The translations under genes were made by a program, and so were the position numbers. A DNA stretch of 64,000 nucleotides from Tubiluchus corallicola. Lineage: Eukaryota > Priapulida > Priapulimorpha > Priapulimorphida > Tubiluchidae. Of the stretch, positions 23,545 through 37,100 are shown in pieces; position 1 is the first letter of the stretch, and each line of letters starts with the position of its first letter. The notes beneath the pieces are model-generated. The model saw only the letters and a list, made by a program, of their open reading frames with translations, was not told where the DNA came from and made no database searches. Location of the stretch: assembly GCA_030141605.1 (NCBI GenBank), contig JAQGDQ010000002.1, positions 2,767,001 through 2,831,000 of the forward strand, in the 5' to 3' direction.

Positions 23545-25597
23545 ATGGATTCTCTCTACATTCTACGTTTATAGAATATAGTAAACCATTAGATAATTTT
23601 GGAAACTTAAATCTTGTTATGCTGTTAACTTGTTATGATAAAGAATTTTATAGCTTTTGTAATAAACTTACATTTTTTAAAACCTGTTATTTCTTAATGC
23701 TATTTTATTGTTGCAACTCTTCTTGGTTAAATAACCTGATATTCAAGTACACTAATGCCATTATTATTATTATTAATGATTATCAAATAATGTATAAATG
23801 GTGACGTAGCGAAATTGTAGCTGAATCCTTTACCGATTATTACAGTTCATTTATTTACTCAGAGACCTAAAGCAATAGCAAAAGGTTAAGTGATAGCAGC
23901 AAAGTTATTACTATACATGTAAGATATACAAATATAGATATTTACTTATCATAAGAGAAACAAAACATGCAAAACGGAACACTGACGCTGTAAGAGATGA
24001 GATGTAATTAGGTCTCTTATAAAGCAGACAAGATGTTGGAGTAATGTACACATCGAAAGCATGAGAGAAATTTTGGCGGGTGGTAGGATTTCCGCGTTTC
24101 GTGTCGATGGAATAGTTTCGATACGGCAGGCATCACTCGTAAACCACGTTGCGGTTAGGCTTCGGTCACACCGAAAATATTAGTGAGGTATGCCTTTGAG
24201 TGTTTAATTTCCAGTGTGCCAAAGTGTATAAAACAGTACAAGTTCTATTTGGCCTGAAAGAACACAAGTATAGCTGGTTTTTAATTTACTTCTATTTCAA
24301 ATTATTACGACAAATTACAAGTGGCACTAACGTCAATAAATTGATTACGAAAATCTAGATCTGGATCATCAATTTGCTAACACATGTTCAAATCTAATAA
24401 ATCTTTAATTATCTTTATAATTTTTGTAGCCGCTTCTTAGTAGATTATATACAGCAAGCAAGAAAAACGACAATCGGTTAATTATTCTAACTTTTTATTT
24501 AGATTACTTGCATTGAAATCTAATTTCAAAAAATATAATTGCTATAACAAACTTGGAAAATTGCTCTAATAAATCTTCAGTGCATGATTTACATGACTTA
24601 TTGGATACAACACTACGAAGTGTATCATTACCACTTTTGATAAAATTTGTACAATCATATATTTAACCTATATCAAACACCCATTAAACTATAACAACTG
24701 AAACAGTCAAATTAAGTTGAACAGCCAAAACAGCGATGCTAGATTTCAGTGACGTATATAGGCCAAAATGGATGGAAATGTTTTCTTTGAATCAAGTTAA
24801 TTGCTGTAATTAGTTTTAATACCTGTATGCAGGTTATAGAATAGGTAACCTGGGCAAAGATTCAAACTGTTATGTTCAGAGCTAAACTTGTACTGGTGAA
24901 ATCATCAGTTAACGTCCTCGGCGTGAACGCATTGATATAGGTCTATATTCTTTTTATGTAAACAGGTAAGAACAGTTGAAATCATTAATTATTCTTCTCT
25001 GCCGCCTGTGCACCTGTAATCCTAATTTCTATTGATATTTAACCATAGCGTCGATTAACAGGTGTAAATAATTTTGAACTATACTATATGTTATTAAGAA
25101 CGAACAGAAGAACGTTAAGTTGCTTATGAAAGATGTTTATATATTAATAAGATGTATACCTCTAATACGATGTTTATATTAGGGATATTAGTAAATGAAG
25201 CATAGCACCTTTCTTGCTTTACGCAAGTCAAGTAGGCCTATAGGCTTACTTAAAATCGTGTCGAAGTTTACTGAAAGCGATCCACAACAAAAATAAATTT
25301 ACTTTTATACGAATACTCACGCATTTTTGTTGTTTTTTGCATTGAGCAGAACACGTTCAGGAATGGAATAATATTATGTATAGTGTATATCCAAGCCCTT
25401 TGTTTTGAACCTTAATGTAAAGAATATGCTATCATGGAATTTTGCAATTAAAAACTTGTGCAAATCGTGACGTGAGAGATTTGAACGCGGTATCATAGTT
25501 AAATAAGTGAAATATTTAAAAAAATATTTTGCGTTAAACTTTAAATATATAGTAGATAAAAGTACTTTGTAACAATTGTTTTGTATTACAGTACAAT
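23545..25597. other. Intergenic stretch between the two secreted-protein genes
   Basis: AT-rich; no coding exon, known repeat or RNA gene recognised. A 5' UTR exon and promoter of the Gly/Pro-rich gene may be here: TTGTATTACAG at 25581-25591 looks like an acceptor just before its ATG. Confidence 0.45.
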
Positions 25598-28117
25598 ATG
25601 AAAACATGGACAGAAATTTTGTGGCTATATGTAGCTTTGGTAAGTTAACTATAATAATAAAGGTTTTGCTAAAGTCGCTGACCAACGTTGAATGTTGCGA
25701 CATTGTTGTCAAATGTAAAACTGCAATTCACAAATATTCGCAGAAGCTTACATGACTAAAAAACTAGAAATACAGTGTGGAATGACAAGACAAATAATGT
25801 TGGCATTATGATTAGAAAGTTGCAATTTTTAGAATTACTAGTTACGTATATGAGTGCCATATATCAAGTACAATGGCCATTAGCAGGAACGCAGCTTTGC
25901 ATTCTAAAAAACTATCTATAATTACTACAACACAATTATAGCAATTTAATTAAAATTGTCCTTGAATGGACGATATACACCAGTTTTATTACTGTCCGTC
26001 TGGGAATACTGAACAATCTCTAGCTACGTATATGAATCACACAGGCCTGAAATTTACAGGTACGTTAGGTACAGTTTCTGCAAGGAAAAATTTGATTTGG
26101 GAGTCATTCGGCGCTTAAACAACGAATTGTAGCTGTGCGGGTAGCAGGAGTCGAAAATCTTTTGCAAAAAATGCTCTAGTTATAAAATGCCAGATATAGT
26201 TATAAACAGTAGCGGCAGATGATTATGAAAATCAATAAGTTTATGTTTTGTGTAAATTTAAGCTCTGTAATAATAGTTAACCCAATTCATTCAACACTGC
26301 AGATGGGTTTTGTGGCTATGGCTATTCCTCACGGGTATTCTGGAGGTTATGCAGATGTCCATGACGTTGGTGGTTCCAGCTTTGGTTACACTGCTGGCGG
26401 AGGACCAACTGGAGCAGGTAGTGGAAGCCACCATGGCGGTAGCAGCATGAGTAGTCACGGTAGATCACGTAATGGACATTATGGAACTTACGACATGCAT
26501 CAAAGCGGCGACCATGGAGGCAGTCAATCTGGAGGTGGTTATGGTGGTGCGTATGACAACCAACAGATGGGCAGCCTTGGAAGCCAGCATGGAAGTACAA
26601 GTGGCGGAATGCAACAGCGTGGAAGCATTGGAGGCAGGTACTCAACCAGCAGTGGATATGGCCAGGGATCAGGAATTGGCTACTCCAGTGGAACTCGTGG
26701 ATCAGGTGGATATGGTGGCGGCAGAAGCTATGGTGCTGGTAGAGGCAGCAGTGGGTTTGGGGCAGGAGCTGGAGCTGGCAGTCATGCAGGTGGAAGTTCG
26801 GGAGGTTCAGCTGGAGGCTATAGTGGAAGTGGCGTAGGTGGACATAGTGGTGGACATGCCGGTGGGAGTGCATATGGTTATGGTGGAGCTGGTGGTGGAA
26901 GTACAGGTGGTGGAAGTGGGGGAGGTTTTGGTGGTTCAGCTGGCAGTGGTTATGGTGGCAACAGCAACTCTGCTAGTGGAGGTGGTGGTGGTTATGGTGG
27001 AGGAGGAGCAGGTGGGGGAGGTGGTGGTTACATGAATGATGGTAAACATGTACTTCGTAGAAGTGGAGTGGGATATGGTCATAGGAGTGCTGGACCCGCA
27101 TATGGAAATAGAGGACCTCATGCAGCTCACATTGAAGGAAATAATGAATATGATAGCCAAGATGATAGTAGCAACTATGAAGCACATCCTAGTAGAAGTT
27201 ATGAAGGGGCAAACATTGCCCCTTATCCACAAGCAGCTAATGTTCATAGAGGTGGTTATGGTCACCGTGGTTATGTTCAAGACGATGACGGTCCTTCACT
27301 ACCACCACATCCTGGTCGTCCTGGGTCACCTGGTCCACCATCACCACCAAATATAAAAGTACTGCATGGGCCACCATCCCCTCCACCCGGACCACCTGGA
27401 CCACCACAAGGTCATCCACAACGTCCCACAGTTCCTGGCCACCCAGGACGACCTCGTTTAGTTGCACCACCGGGACATCCAGCAGCTCAGGGGCCACCAG
27501 GGAGTCCACCTGATCGTCCGGGACATCCAGCAGTTATTCAGTTCAATAGTGCAGTTCCAACTGCCCCAGGTGATCCCGGTGGGCCTGCTTATAAAAATAC
27601 TATACCTGAAGTACCAGGTGCCAGTAGAGCTCCTAACGCACTAGATACAAGTCCACTAAAAGTACCAGGATCACCTGGTGGCCCTGGAGCACCCTCAGTT
27701 CCTAATCTAAGTTATACTCCTCCAGGAGCACCACAAGTACCAGGAGCACCTAGCGAACCTGAACTAATTTTACCAGTGCCAGAGATAAATGCACCAGAGG
27801 CAAGAATTGCAGGTGTCCCAGCACAAAGAGGAATAAAAGCCACCTTTCCTAGGCCCCCTATGGCACCAATGATACCAAATATTCCAGCCCTGAGGCAACC
27901 AAAGATATCTATTCCAACTATACCAAACATCCCTTTAATTAACCTGAAAGGTCCAAAGATAGGCATGCTTCCAACGATTCCTGAAATCAATCCGGGTGGA
28001 CCAAGTCCACACCCTCGAACCATTGGGGGAGATCCACATCCAATTATAAAGCACAATAATGTTCACCCTCTAGGTCCAATAATGACATTTAATGGTCATA
28101 TGGGATTTGGTCATTAA
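25598..28117 (+). CDS. Secreted Gly-rich / Pro-Gly-rich structural-type protein (618 aa, two coding exons)
   Basis: Coding exon 1 (25598-25639, 14 codons, ends TTG|GTAAGTT) joins 26303-28117 after ACACTGCAG. The splice makes a signal peptide (MKTWTEILWLYVALMGFVAMA) that neither exon has alone; the open frame continuing upstream of 26303 is intron. Residues ~24-257 are Gly/Ser/Tyr repeats (GGYGG, GSGG, GGGGGGY). ~258-343 is a Tyr/His/Asp/Asn-rich linker. ~344-510 is Pro-rich with short collagen-like stretches (GRPGSPGPP, GPPGPP) and PGHP motifs. ~520-590 is Ile/Pro-rich (IPNIP, IPTIP). There is no cysteine. The GXY runs are too short for a real triple helix. Likely extracellular (cuticle, silk, adhesive or egg-coat type); family not recognised. 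AATAAA lies 19 bases after the stop. Confidence 0.82.
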
Positions 28118-28135
28118 TGAAATTGTGGAGTAATC

Positions 28136-28141
28136 AATAAA
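28136..28141 (+). terminator. Polyadenylation signal of the Gly/Pro-rich gene
   Basis: AATAAA 19 bases after TAA, implying a very short 3' UTR. Confidence 0.55.
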
Positions 28142-31100
28142 TAATTTAATATAAATGCGAATAGATTTTATGTTACAAAGATTGCTAGTACAAATGTGTA
28201 CAACATTAAATGACCTGAATGCAAGCTAGAGGTATTAAAAGTATTGTTTTAAAAAGGTAAAGATATGACTTGGTAAGAAGTTCATAAACATATTATTGCA
28301 ACAAATGCACGATAATAGCAGCGTTTATAAATTAGACTGTGTCAAATTGTTATCGAAGTGGCAAGAAATCCTCTTATGATGTACTGTAAATTCACACAAT
28401 GTAACAAATGGTAACAGAGAGTCTCTTGATATTAAGCAAAGCTAATACAATGTTTATTGACAACAGCAGCTGCCTGAACATGATATGTTAACAAGTTGAC
28501 TCATGAAAGACAAAAAATGGAAAACTATCAGCCATACCTGGAAAAAACACATAATTTTATAAGTTACAACATACACTGTTACATAATAAACAGGATTATG
28601 GTCATACAATTCATCAAAATGTGAGCTAATGGAATGAAAAGTGTTAAATTAAGACATATTAAAGTAAAAGGCAATATGGCACCTGACAATGCAAATCATT
28701 AGAACTCTCAGGTGCCAAATAGCTAATTTAATTGCAATTAAATACTCCTATGGCAGTTCTGCCACATATTCATATACATATGCGGAAGGTAGTTAATTCT
28801 AGCGGCAGTTAATCTATTATCGGCCAATAGAGGGCGCCAGCAAAATAGTTAGCTTGTTTCCAGCTGGCACATTTATTGTGGTGGTAGAAAATTAGCCAAA
28901 CCCTCACACACAGCATTAATTCTCACACAATACTACATGTAATCTTGGAATTAGCTCTACACTAAAAATACTTGGTAACTTAACCTACGAATTTTTGGTT
29001 TAAAATATCTACACCGCTAAGTAAAACTACAAAGTTTAAAGATTTAACCGAAATGAAATTATTAAAAAACAAATTAATTTATAAGACACCTTGCAAGTAT
29101 GAATAACAAACAAACTATCATCTTAGCTCATGGGCAAGTTACTTCAAAATTACATTTACTTAAAAATTACTAAAAGAACTACCATCATCAACTGAATTGA
29201 TTAAGAAAACTTAAGACATAATTACAATTTACCAAAACTTCAAGAGTACTCCAGTCTTAATAATTATAGTACAGTGTAGTACTACCAGTACTACTACTTC
29301 ACATGTTTTCTGAAATTTATTTAGTACATATTCATTTTTACTTTTGCAGTTAAAACATTACCTTACATATATTTAAAAAAGTCCTAGCTCCTAAACAAGC
29401 AAATCATTAATATATATGGTTTTGAAGTACAATGCTAAATAACACACAAGACAAGTGTTTTAAGGCAAATGCTGACCCAAGCACAATATGTTGAAATAAA
29501 GCACCTTAATTACTACTGAAACACAGCTGATATGTTTTCACAATGGCACACAATATCGAAGGTACCTATTATGTAATTAAGCATAAATTTAATACTGTTA
29601 AAATTGAAAGTTTGTACATAAAATGAAACCAACTAAAATCATCATTAATAGTAGCACCATTAAGGTTGTAATACTGAATAATAGTGACTTTCTTAAAAAG
29701 TTTTAACTGAATATAAAGCTAGTCCATATAATGAAAATTCATTGTAACCGAAATTAAAACTGAACTTACTGAAAAGTTCAACTTCAGAATTTCAGATAAA
29801 GCTTGCAAGCATACCTTAATGTAACCAAAGCAAATCAAATTCTCAAAGATAAAAGGTCAAAAAAGATACATCCAATAGGAGTCATAAGATAGGACCATTT
29901 ACAGACCTTATAAATTAGTTATTCAGCATTCTTTTAGTCGACAGAAGTATTACTGGCATCAGTAACCAGTGTATTGATTATGTCACTTAAATAAAAAACA
30001 AAAATTGACAAATATAAATGAAACCCGTAGCACGAAATGTAAAACCAATTGCTAGATACTATAAATTGTGCATTATTTTTCCAAATTTTGTTTTAAAAAC
30101 TCAAGCCGCAAATAATAATTATGACCAGTTTCAAAATAAAGTAGGCATACTCACTTAGTCATTATTAAGTCTTATTTAAGCTAAATAATACGCACAGGTA
30201 GATGCCATAGTTACTGTTTTAATGAGAAGAATCATGGTATTCTACAAAAAAATTATTGATTTCAAAAACTAGATACAGATGATGACATGTCTGTTACCAG
30301 CATTTACCAGCATGTCTGATTACACTGGGTAATCAGTCATTAGAATACTTTGACTGTTTACTTGCTACTCACAAAGCAGCATCATGTTTACTGAAACATT
30401 AGGTATTATGCACATTATTGTCAAAATAAAATATAATATAATATAAAACAGAAAAAAAAACAAAAAACCAACATCAAGACCCGTAAGGTTATATGCTATT
30501 ATGTTTTGTTGAACTTGTTGTATGTCTTGTTGTACTTTTGTTGAAGAAAGTACTGTGCTGACACCTATTGCTCAGCATTCACTACTGATTATGAAATGGT
30601 TTCATATTTGGGATCCAAAATGTCAATTTTAATTGGAAGGACTTTAATAAGTTTAAACTAGTCAAAGTTGCCAGTCATAATGTGAAAATTAGTTAAGCGA
30701 ACATCAAATCACTAAAATAATTCATAGTATGCAGAATTCTGCAGAAACTATATCTAATCTTCCTATGGGTGCCAATCATGAATTTTTTTTTAAAAAAAAG
30801 CAAAAACATAAATACACAGTATAAAAAGTAGATTATACGAGTACCACATACCAGTGCATGGTACTCTGTCATTTGAATCTAGCATTTTAATTTATGGAAG
30901 CCATTATATATTTTAATTTTATATATAATTTAATCTACTGCATGTAAGATACCTTAAATTGTACATTCGCAAAATAGTCTGTTTTCTTTCTTTCACCAAA
31001 TAAATTCCACATAATAATTAAGTAACTATGTTAGCTGTTAACTAAATACTTTAAAATATCAGGTTAAAAAATATGCTATAATATTGAGCAACAGAGTTTT

Positions 31101-31166
31101 AGCAGTTGTTTAATAAAATATTTTTTTGTTGCATGTCATTCACTCCAAACGAAACTGATCTTGGTT
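28142..31166. other. Intergenic stretch between convergent Gly/Pro-rich gene and arginase
   Basis: AT-rich, no ORF of interest. Contains one good inverted repeat (28674-28720) and the 3' UTR of arginase at its right end. Confidence 0.5.
28674..28720. repeat. Short perfect-stem inverted repeat
   Basis: GGCACCTGA (28678-28686) faces TCAGGTGCC (28708-28716). The stem extends to 13 bases with one mismatch at the outer side; the loop is 21 bases. Function unknown. Confidence 0.7.
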
Positions 31167-34100
31167 TTATTTGTAACGTGGATACTGGACCTGATCCTGA
31201 ATAGACTGCAAGTCATGATACTCCGGCACAGGCATTCGGAAATCATGCGGAACATTTCCAGCTGTGAGCTTGCCAAAACATGATTGCAGCACCAGGCTAA
31301 CTGCCCACAGAGTTAGATTTTGGCCTCTTGCATCTGCAAGCTCTGGATTAACTTCAACTATGTCAACTCCAGTCAACACACCTAAAAAATTAATGCATTA
31401 TTATTATTAAGCAGCGATTACACATACTGCTACAAATAAATTTTTAAATTTCCATAATTTTTTAACTATCTATTGGTTCAAAAAGTGTAGTATTATGTCT
31501 AATAGTGGGCCATCCACATATAACGAGATCAAGTGTCCGGTCGATTTCAAGGACCTGCCTACCTTGCGTTATAATGGCGTTATCATATGCCCCACCACCT
31601 ACCCATCCTTTATTGATGTCGACATCACATCGATACAGCTTTTCAATCTTCCTCTTCCAAAGGATAGGCAACATCATCGCTTGTGCTGTTTAAAGGGAAA
31701 CCATCAGTGGATTCTACTGGCATCGGCGATGGAGGTGGCGGCACCCCCACTTCACTGAACTCATTGTCATCGAATGTGAAAAAAGTGTGAAGGTGAAAGA
31801 ATGTGAATTAAGTTAGATAATGATATCATGATTAAATTACCTATTGACCTTGCTTTATAATGGCGTTATCACATCTCATGCCACCTCCTACCCTAGACAT
31901 CGTTATATGTGGACGGCCCCATATACATGTAGAAATAATGATCTGTACACCTCAAGAATTAATTATCACTAACAATATACTGCAAAATTTCTAAAACATG
32001 TGCGAAGAGTAAACCAGCAAATTTAGTGCAGTAATGGCTTGTAGTTTTTCAAAAGCATTCAAATTAATCTTCATAACATTAAACTTGAACCACAGAAGTG
32101 ACTCAGAATAAGGTTTACAATACATGTGCAGCTACTGTAAATTTTTTATTTACCTGTGCTGTGAACCTCTTGTGCAATATATATTCCTTCTCTAAGAGTC
32201 AATCCGCCAGGAACTAAAAATATAAATACAAAATCCAAACATTAAAAAATAATAAGTTACAATAAGTTGTAACAAATTTCAATTATGCTTAAGCCAAAAA
32301 ATAATTGACAAACATCACTGTTTTACTTAAAGTAATATTTACACTGAAATGTAACTGACTAGATATTTCATGACTGACATAAATCCACTGAAACAGGCAT
32401 GCAATACCAGTGATAAGTGATTAGTTGCATTTAAATGAAAATCTTCAAAAATTGTAGTAGTGTAACCCGCTGTTCACAATAAAATGGTGAAATGATTCCG
32501 GAATTGTAAAGATTGTAAAACAATACAACATTATAGTTCACTAACAAAATAAACACAAAAAAATTAACAAATTTTCATCAAAAAGTGAGATCTTAACAGA
32601 GAACTGTTTTTAATGACTTTTATTTAAAAGAACTGATTATATTAAGTCTGACAAACAGTGTGTATGAAAATAAGTTTGAGACTATGCCAAAATGCAAATT
32701 TATCACACTTGTATTATAGAATTTTTAAATAGTAGCCCATCAATTCATCAATTGCTTTGTAAACGTTTCTGTCAAGATCATCTATCATGCATTGTTTAAG
32801 CAGAGAAAAAACAAAATAAGTGCAACAAGCAAAATAATAACTAAAATTTATAATTAGCAGATTAACAGAACACTGTAAAGAAAAAACACTATTTGGTTTG
32901 AATAATACCTGGAAAATAGCGATAGTCGCCAATCTTTGCTAGAAGGTGTACAAAAGTAATTCAAAAAGAATGTTTATTAGCAAAAACTAAGTGAAATATT
33001 TAGACTGCTATGGTCAGTAAGTCTGCTATTCAGAAATGTCTTACTCTGTGTTTTGCAGTTTGAATAATTTCCGAATGCACACTTTTTGGTTTTAGATAAG
33101 CTAACAAATGAAAAGCTCTATTTCTAAAAAACTGATGAATAATTCTGAAATTATTCTAAAGGCATTTACCAGTATCATAATGAATCACACTAATTACTAT
33201 TGCTATTGTACCTTTACTTACATCAAGCAGAATCAAGGAAATTAAATGACCAAAGAAATGGACAGACAGTGAGGTGGACAGACAGACACATGGTTTAAAG
33301 TATGGCAACTGTACCAATGTTATGAAGGATAAGTATAACAATATGAACATACTAATTAATAAATTTCAGAGCTCATGTGACGACCAAAAATGGGATTTTA
33401 CAATATTTATATCAATATAAGTTTGCAATACATGTTACACAACTAAGCTAAGTGAAGCAAGTTATAATGTTGTAAAGTTTTCATCCAAATAAAAACACGA
33501 AACATTTGTTTAGTTAACAATAATGCACGTGAGAATAACTACAAAGTTTCTGCTTTTTGAACTTTGAATTTTAATTAGGAAGTGCTGATTTATAATTTTC
33601 CAGTAAAATAGTGAGTACCACGTATATGAAGTTTTGTACTGGAAAAGAGAATATTTAAGAAACAGAGAAACACAAGTCAAATTTTAATTACCAGGTGTTC
33701 CTGTAGATGGAGCCCAGGACATGTCCAAGCCATCAATGTCAAAGCTTAAATGTATGGGACGACTTCGTCTGCAATTTAACCAAGAAAATAATTTAGATAT
33801 TAAACACTCCATAGTTTACTTTTTAGTGTAAATTTTCAAATCTATTTTTAGTGTAACTTTTCAAATCTTAAACATGACATCAAAGAAAAACGCACATATA
33901 AATAATAATAATAAAGGCGACAACAAACCACAAATGGAACATATACGAAACATTCATCAAAACGACTGACACAAACATTCTTGAAAGAAAATTTTTTAGA
34001 GCAGACATTACAAATGACTGCTATATTCTACAAACTTATATTCAGAATAAATCTAGGAGCATTGCAACAAATACATAAAAAGGAATTGAATTACCTTTCC

Positions 34101-37100
34101 ATGTGAAAATAAACATGCTACTGAACATTTTATTTAATTATATACATAACCGTTTATTTTATTATTGCAATATAATGTAATTTCCAAGATAGGTCGCAAA
34201 GTGTCATCTTTCATAGCATTTACAATGTAAACAAAATAATTATATTAGCAACCATTGCACATAAAATTAAGAACTACGGCTATAATCAAAGATCCCATCA
34301 AAAGTTTTTGGTACATTAATCTGATTCCAAGGTTCAGGGGAAGAGATGCTCGAAGAAGTAACACACATTCTCCACTTATTTCCCATGCGGTCTTATATTG
34401 TATCCACTTGACCCTGGTCTGGGAGATTCATGGGCACATAAATAAATTATAAAATACTTAATTGATACAATATAACAATTAAGCTACTCTCACACAAACT
34501 ACATATACCAAGCTGAGAAACTGACTAGCAATGTTAAAACATTATCCAGTACTGAAAATTGCAACTGTAAGAATGATTATAATTCTTTTTTGCATCCTTA
34601 CATAAGACTTTTTACGTAAATGCATTTTAATATTTTCAATTGTGTGTTGAAATGCATTGAAAGGTAGATCTCTGCATGCCGCACGGGTATTCTGCTAAAT
34701 ATTTGTCACCTTTTCTTGAGCCAGTGATAAACAAATTACAAAATAAACAAATAGTCATAAGCCCAAACTACATGATTATTGCCTGCCAAACTCACACTAT
34801 ACAATTATTTGCTCATCACACATTCTCTGAATTATTAGCTGCACGCAGCTCAGACCAGGCATTAGCTTGAACTAAAAGGTGCAAATAATGAGGGAAGCCA
34901 ATTAGATCTTTCCCCCACAGGTTATTTAAGAGCTCTGATTGCCAGCAAATTTGCACTTGATGCGCATTAGCCCGACAACAAGAGGCAGATGGCTTTATTC
35001 ATAGACAGCTTGCCCATGGTACAAAACAAGGTGCTCTTCCTATAAGCAGTTAATACATGAAGTTAACAGATGTTATACAAGATGTGGAAATACACACGCT
35101 TCAAATAACGATAAAGGTAAAACAATTTTTGGACTATAACTATTATTGATAGGCAAAGCGCAATGACGAACTGAACATGAGGTTTTCTTTCCAAATGAGT
35201 AAACACATATAGAAGTATTATAACAATAATAGTTATAATGAACTTAGATTGTTATTGTATGGAAAATGCTCTGTGTAGCCACAATTTTCTTCTACGTATA
35301 CTTACTAAATTGCAATTTCTATTGCTTACATAACAGCTCATATTTACAAAGCTCTGTGAGGTTTTTCTCAATTATTCATAAATTTACATTATGTTAAACA
35401 AACAAAAGGCTGAATTCTTTATACCTACTATAAATGAGTTAGGTGGTCTTAACTGTTTATCAGAATTTAGCTTCTTTACTATATGAAGGCATTAAAAGTA
35501 CATACAAATTAGAAAAACAACATGTAACTATAGTACAATCATACAAAGAAATATCATGTTATATAATACATTAAGTTAGAAATTATACTTAAATTTCAGC
35601 TTTAATTTTCAATTACTTTGAAAATCATAAACATCTGATTGGCAGGTTTGCTTTTTTCAAAATGGGGATTATGGTAAATTCTCGTGCTCTTGATGGAAAA
35701 ACAGCAATTAAGTTTCTTAAAGATTTTAAGGATTCTTCATCATAGATTTTTATTATCATTATTTGATAATGTAGTATTGGCAAATAAAAATTATTTTATT
35801 TTATTCTTGTTTTATGGACTTTAAATATCAGGAATAAAATAAATAAAAATAATAATAATAGCAAAATAATAACAATAACCTATTAATCTGTAACAGGTTA
35901 ACTAGGTAACCTAAAAGTAAGCGAGATAGCCAAAAAAGGTGAGAGATTACGAAAATAATTTTACGTTTTTATGATAAGACCTATGTCTATGATAGCTTTT
36001 TACAGAATTTGTGTACTACATTTCATGTGCAAACCACAAGTTTTGAACATTTACAAGTTCCAAGTATTTCAGCTACACATATAATTTTTTACTAGCAGAG
36101 ATCATGTGCAGTATCATGTGCATCGGTATCACTATTTTTTGTATCATGAGCAGTAACTCCTTAATCTTATAAATGGATCTAAATCACAGGAAGTGTACAT
36201 AAAGCTCACTGTTAACAGTGTGAAAATTGTCTGTGCATCAAAGAGCAACTAGCTGGCATATACCTTAGGTTGATTCGTTATGGTAACGATTAACGACTAG
36301 TAATTTGAGTGGTGTTTGAACACACACAGACAGGTTCTTCTGTTATTTTACATCATTAACGAATGGTCTCTACAGGCCCGGGGCATTATGCCGCAGTTTA
36401 AACTTGTTTTTGAGTCATTAAATGAAGTTCCAAATAAACCATTTGTTGAAAGCACTAGTCTTTTAATACTTGTTAACAGTCACGTCTTATAGTTCTGTCT
36501 GAAGATGCTAGTTTGATTATGCCAAAACTTCATGTGATAAATTTTTATATTTTTTGCATTCTAGGAATTATTACATTGACAGTTCTTGTCTGAGTTTTAC
36601 TGTAAGTTTCATAATGTTCATCAATTGTTACTTCAACATGTGCAAATGTGTATGAATATCCAATAAGCTTACGCTACAGAAAAAAATAGATTAAACTTGT
36701 ATTTATAATGCAATAGTCAATTCTGCTGAATAAAGTTACGAAGGTGCATAAAACACTGCTGCTGAACTAGACTCACAATTAATGTTATCACAATATAGTT
36801 TCGAAATAGACCAGTTTTGTCATTAAAATCGTATAATTAAATGAGATTTGCTTACTTAATGAACTGTGGTGAGATAAATAGCTTAGAGGGTGGGTGTGAG
36901 CTCTACCTCAGCTATAAATTTACACAATGATGGACATTGTTACAATGAATGGATAGGTGATGGCTACGTCTCTCATTCAGGCTGGATATACGTACATTGA
37001 ACGTGGTTAACATACCCCAGCCACGTACCTCATCTTAGAGAATTATCATTGTTAATAACTAACAAGTAACAATTGCAAAGCTAAAAACATTTCGACCAAC

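Noticed and set aside
26219-26302. Upstream in-frame extension of the Gly/Pro-rich ORF
   Set aside because: It ends at a good acceptor (ACACTGCAG) and lacks a signal peptide, while the 25598 exon splices in phase to make one. Treated as intron.
26322-26873. 183-codon minus-strand open frame, plus other long frames at 26472-27509
   Set aside because: They overlap the Gly-rich exon; GGN-rich codons keep other frames open. Their His/Val-rich translations are shadows.
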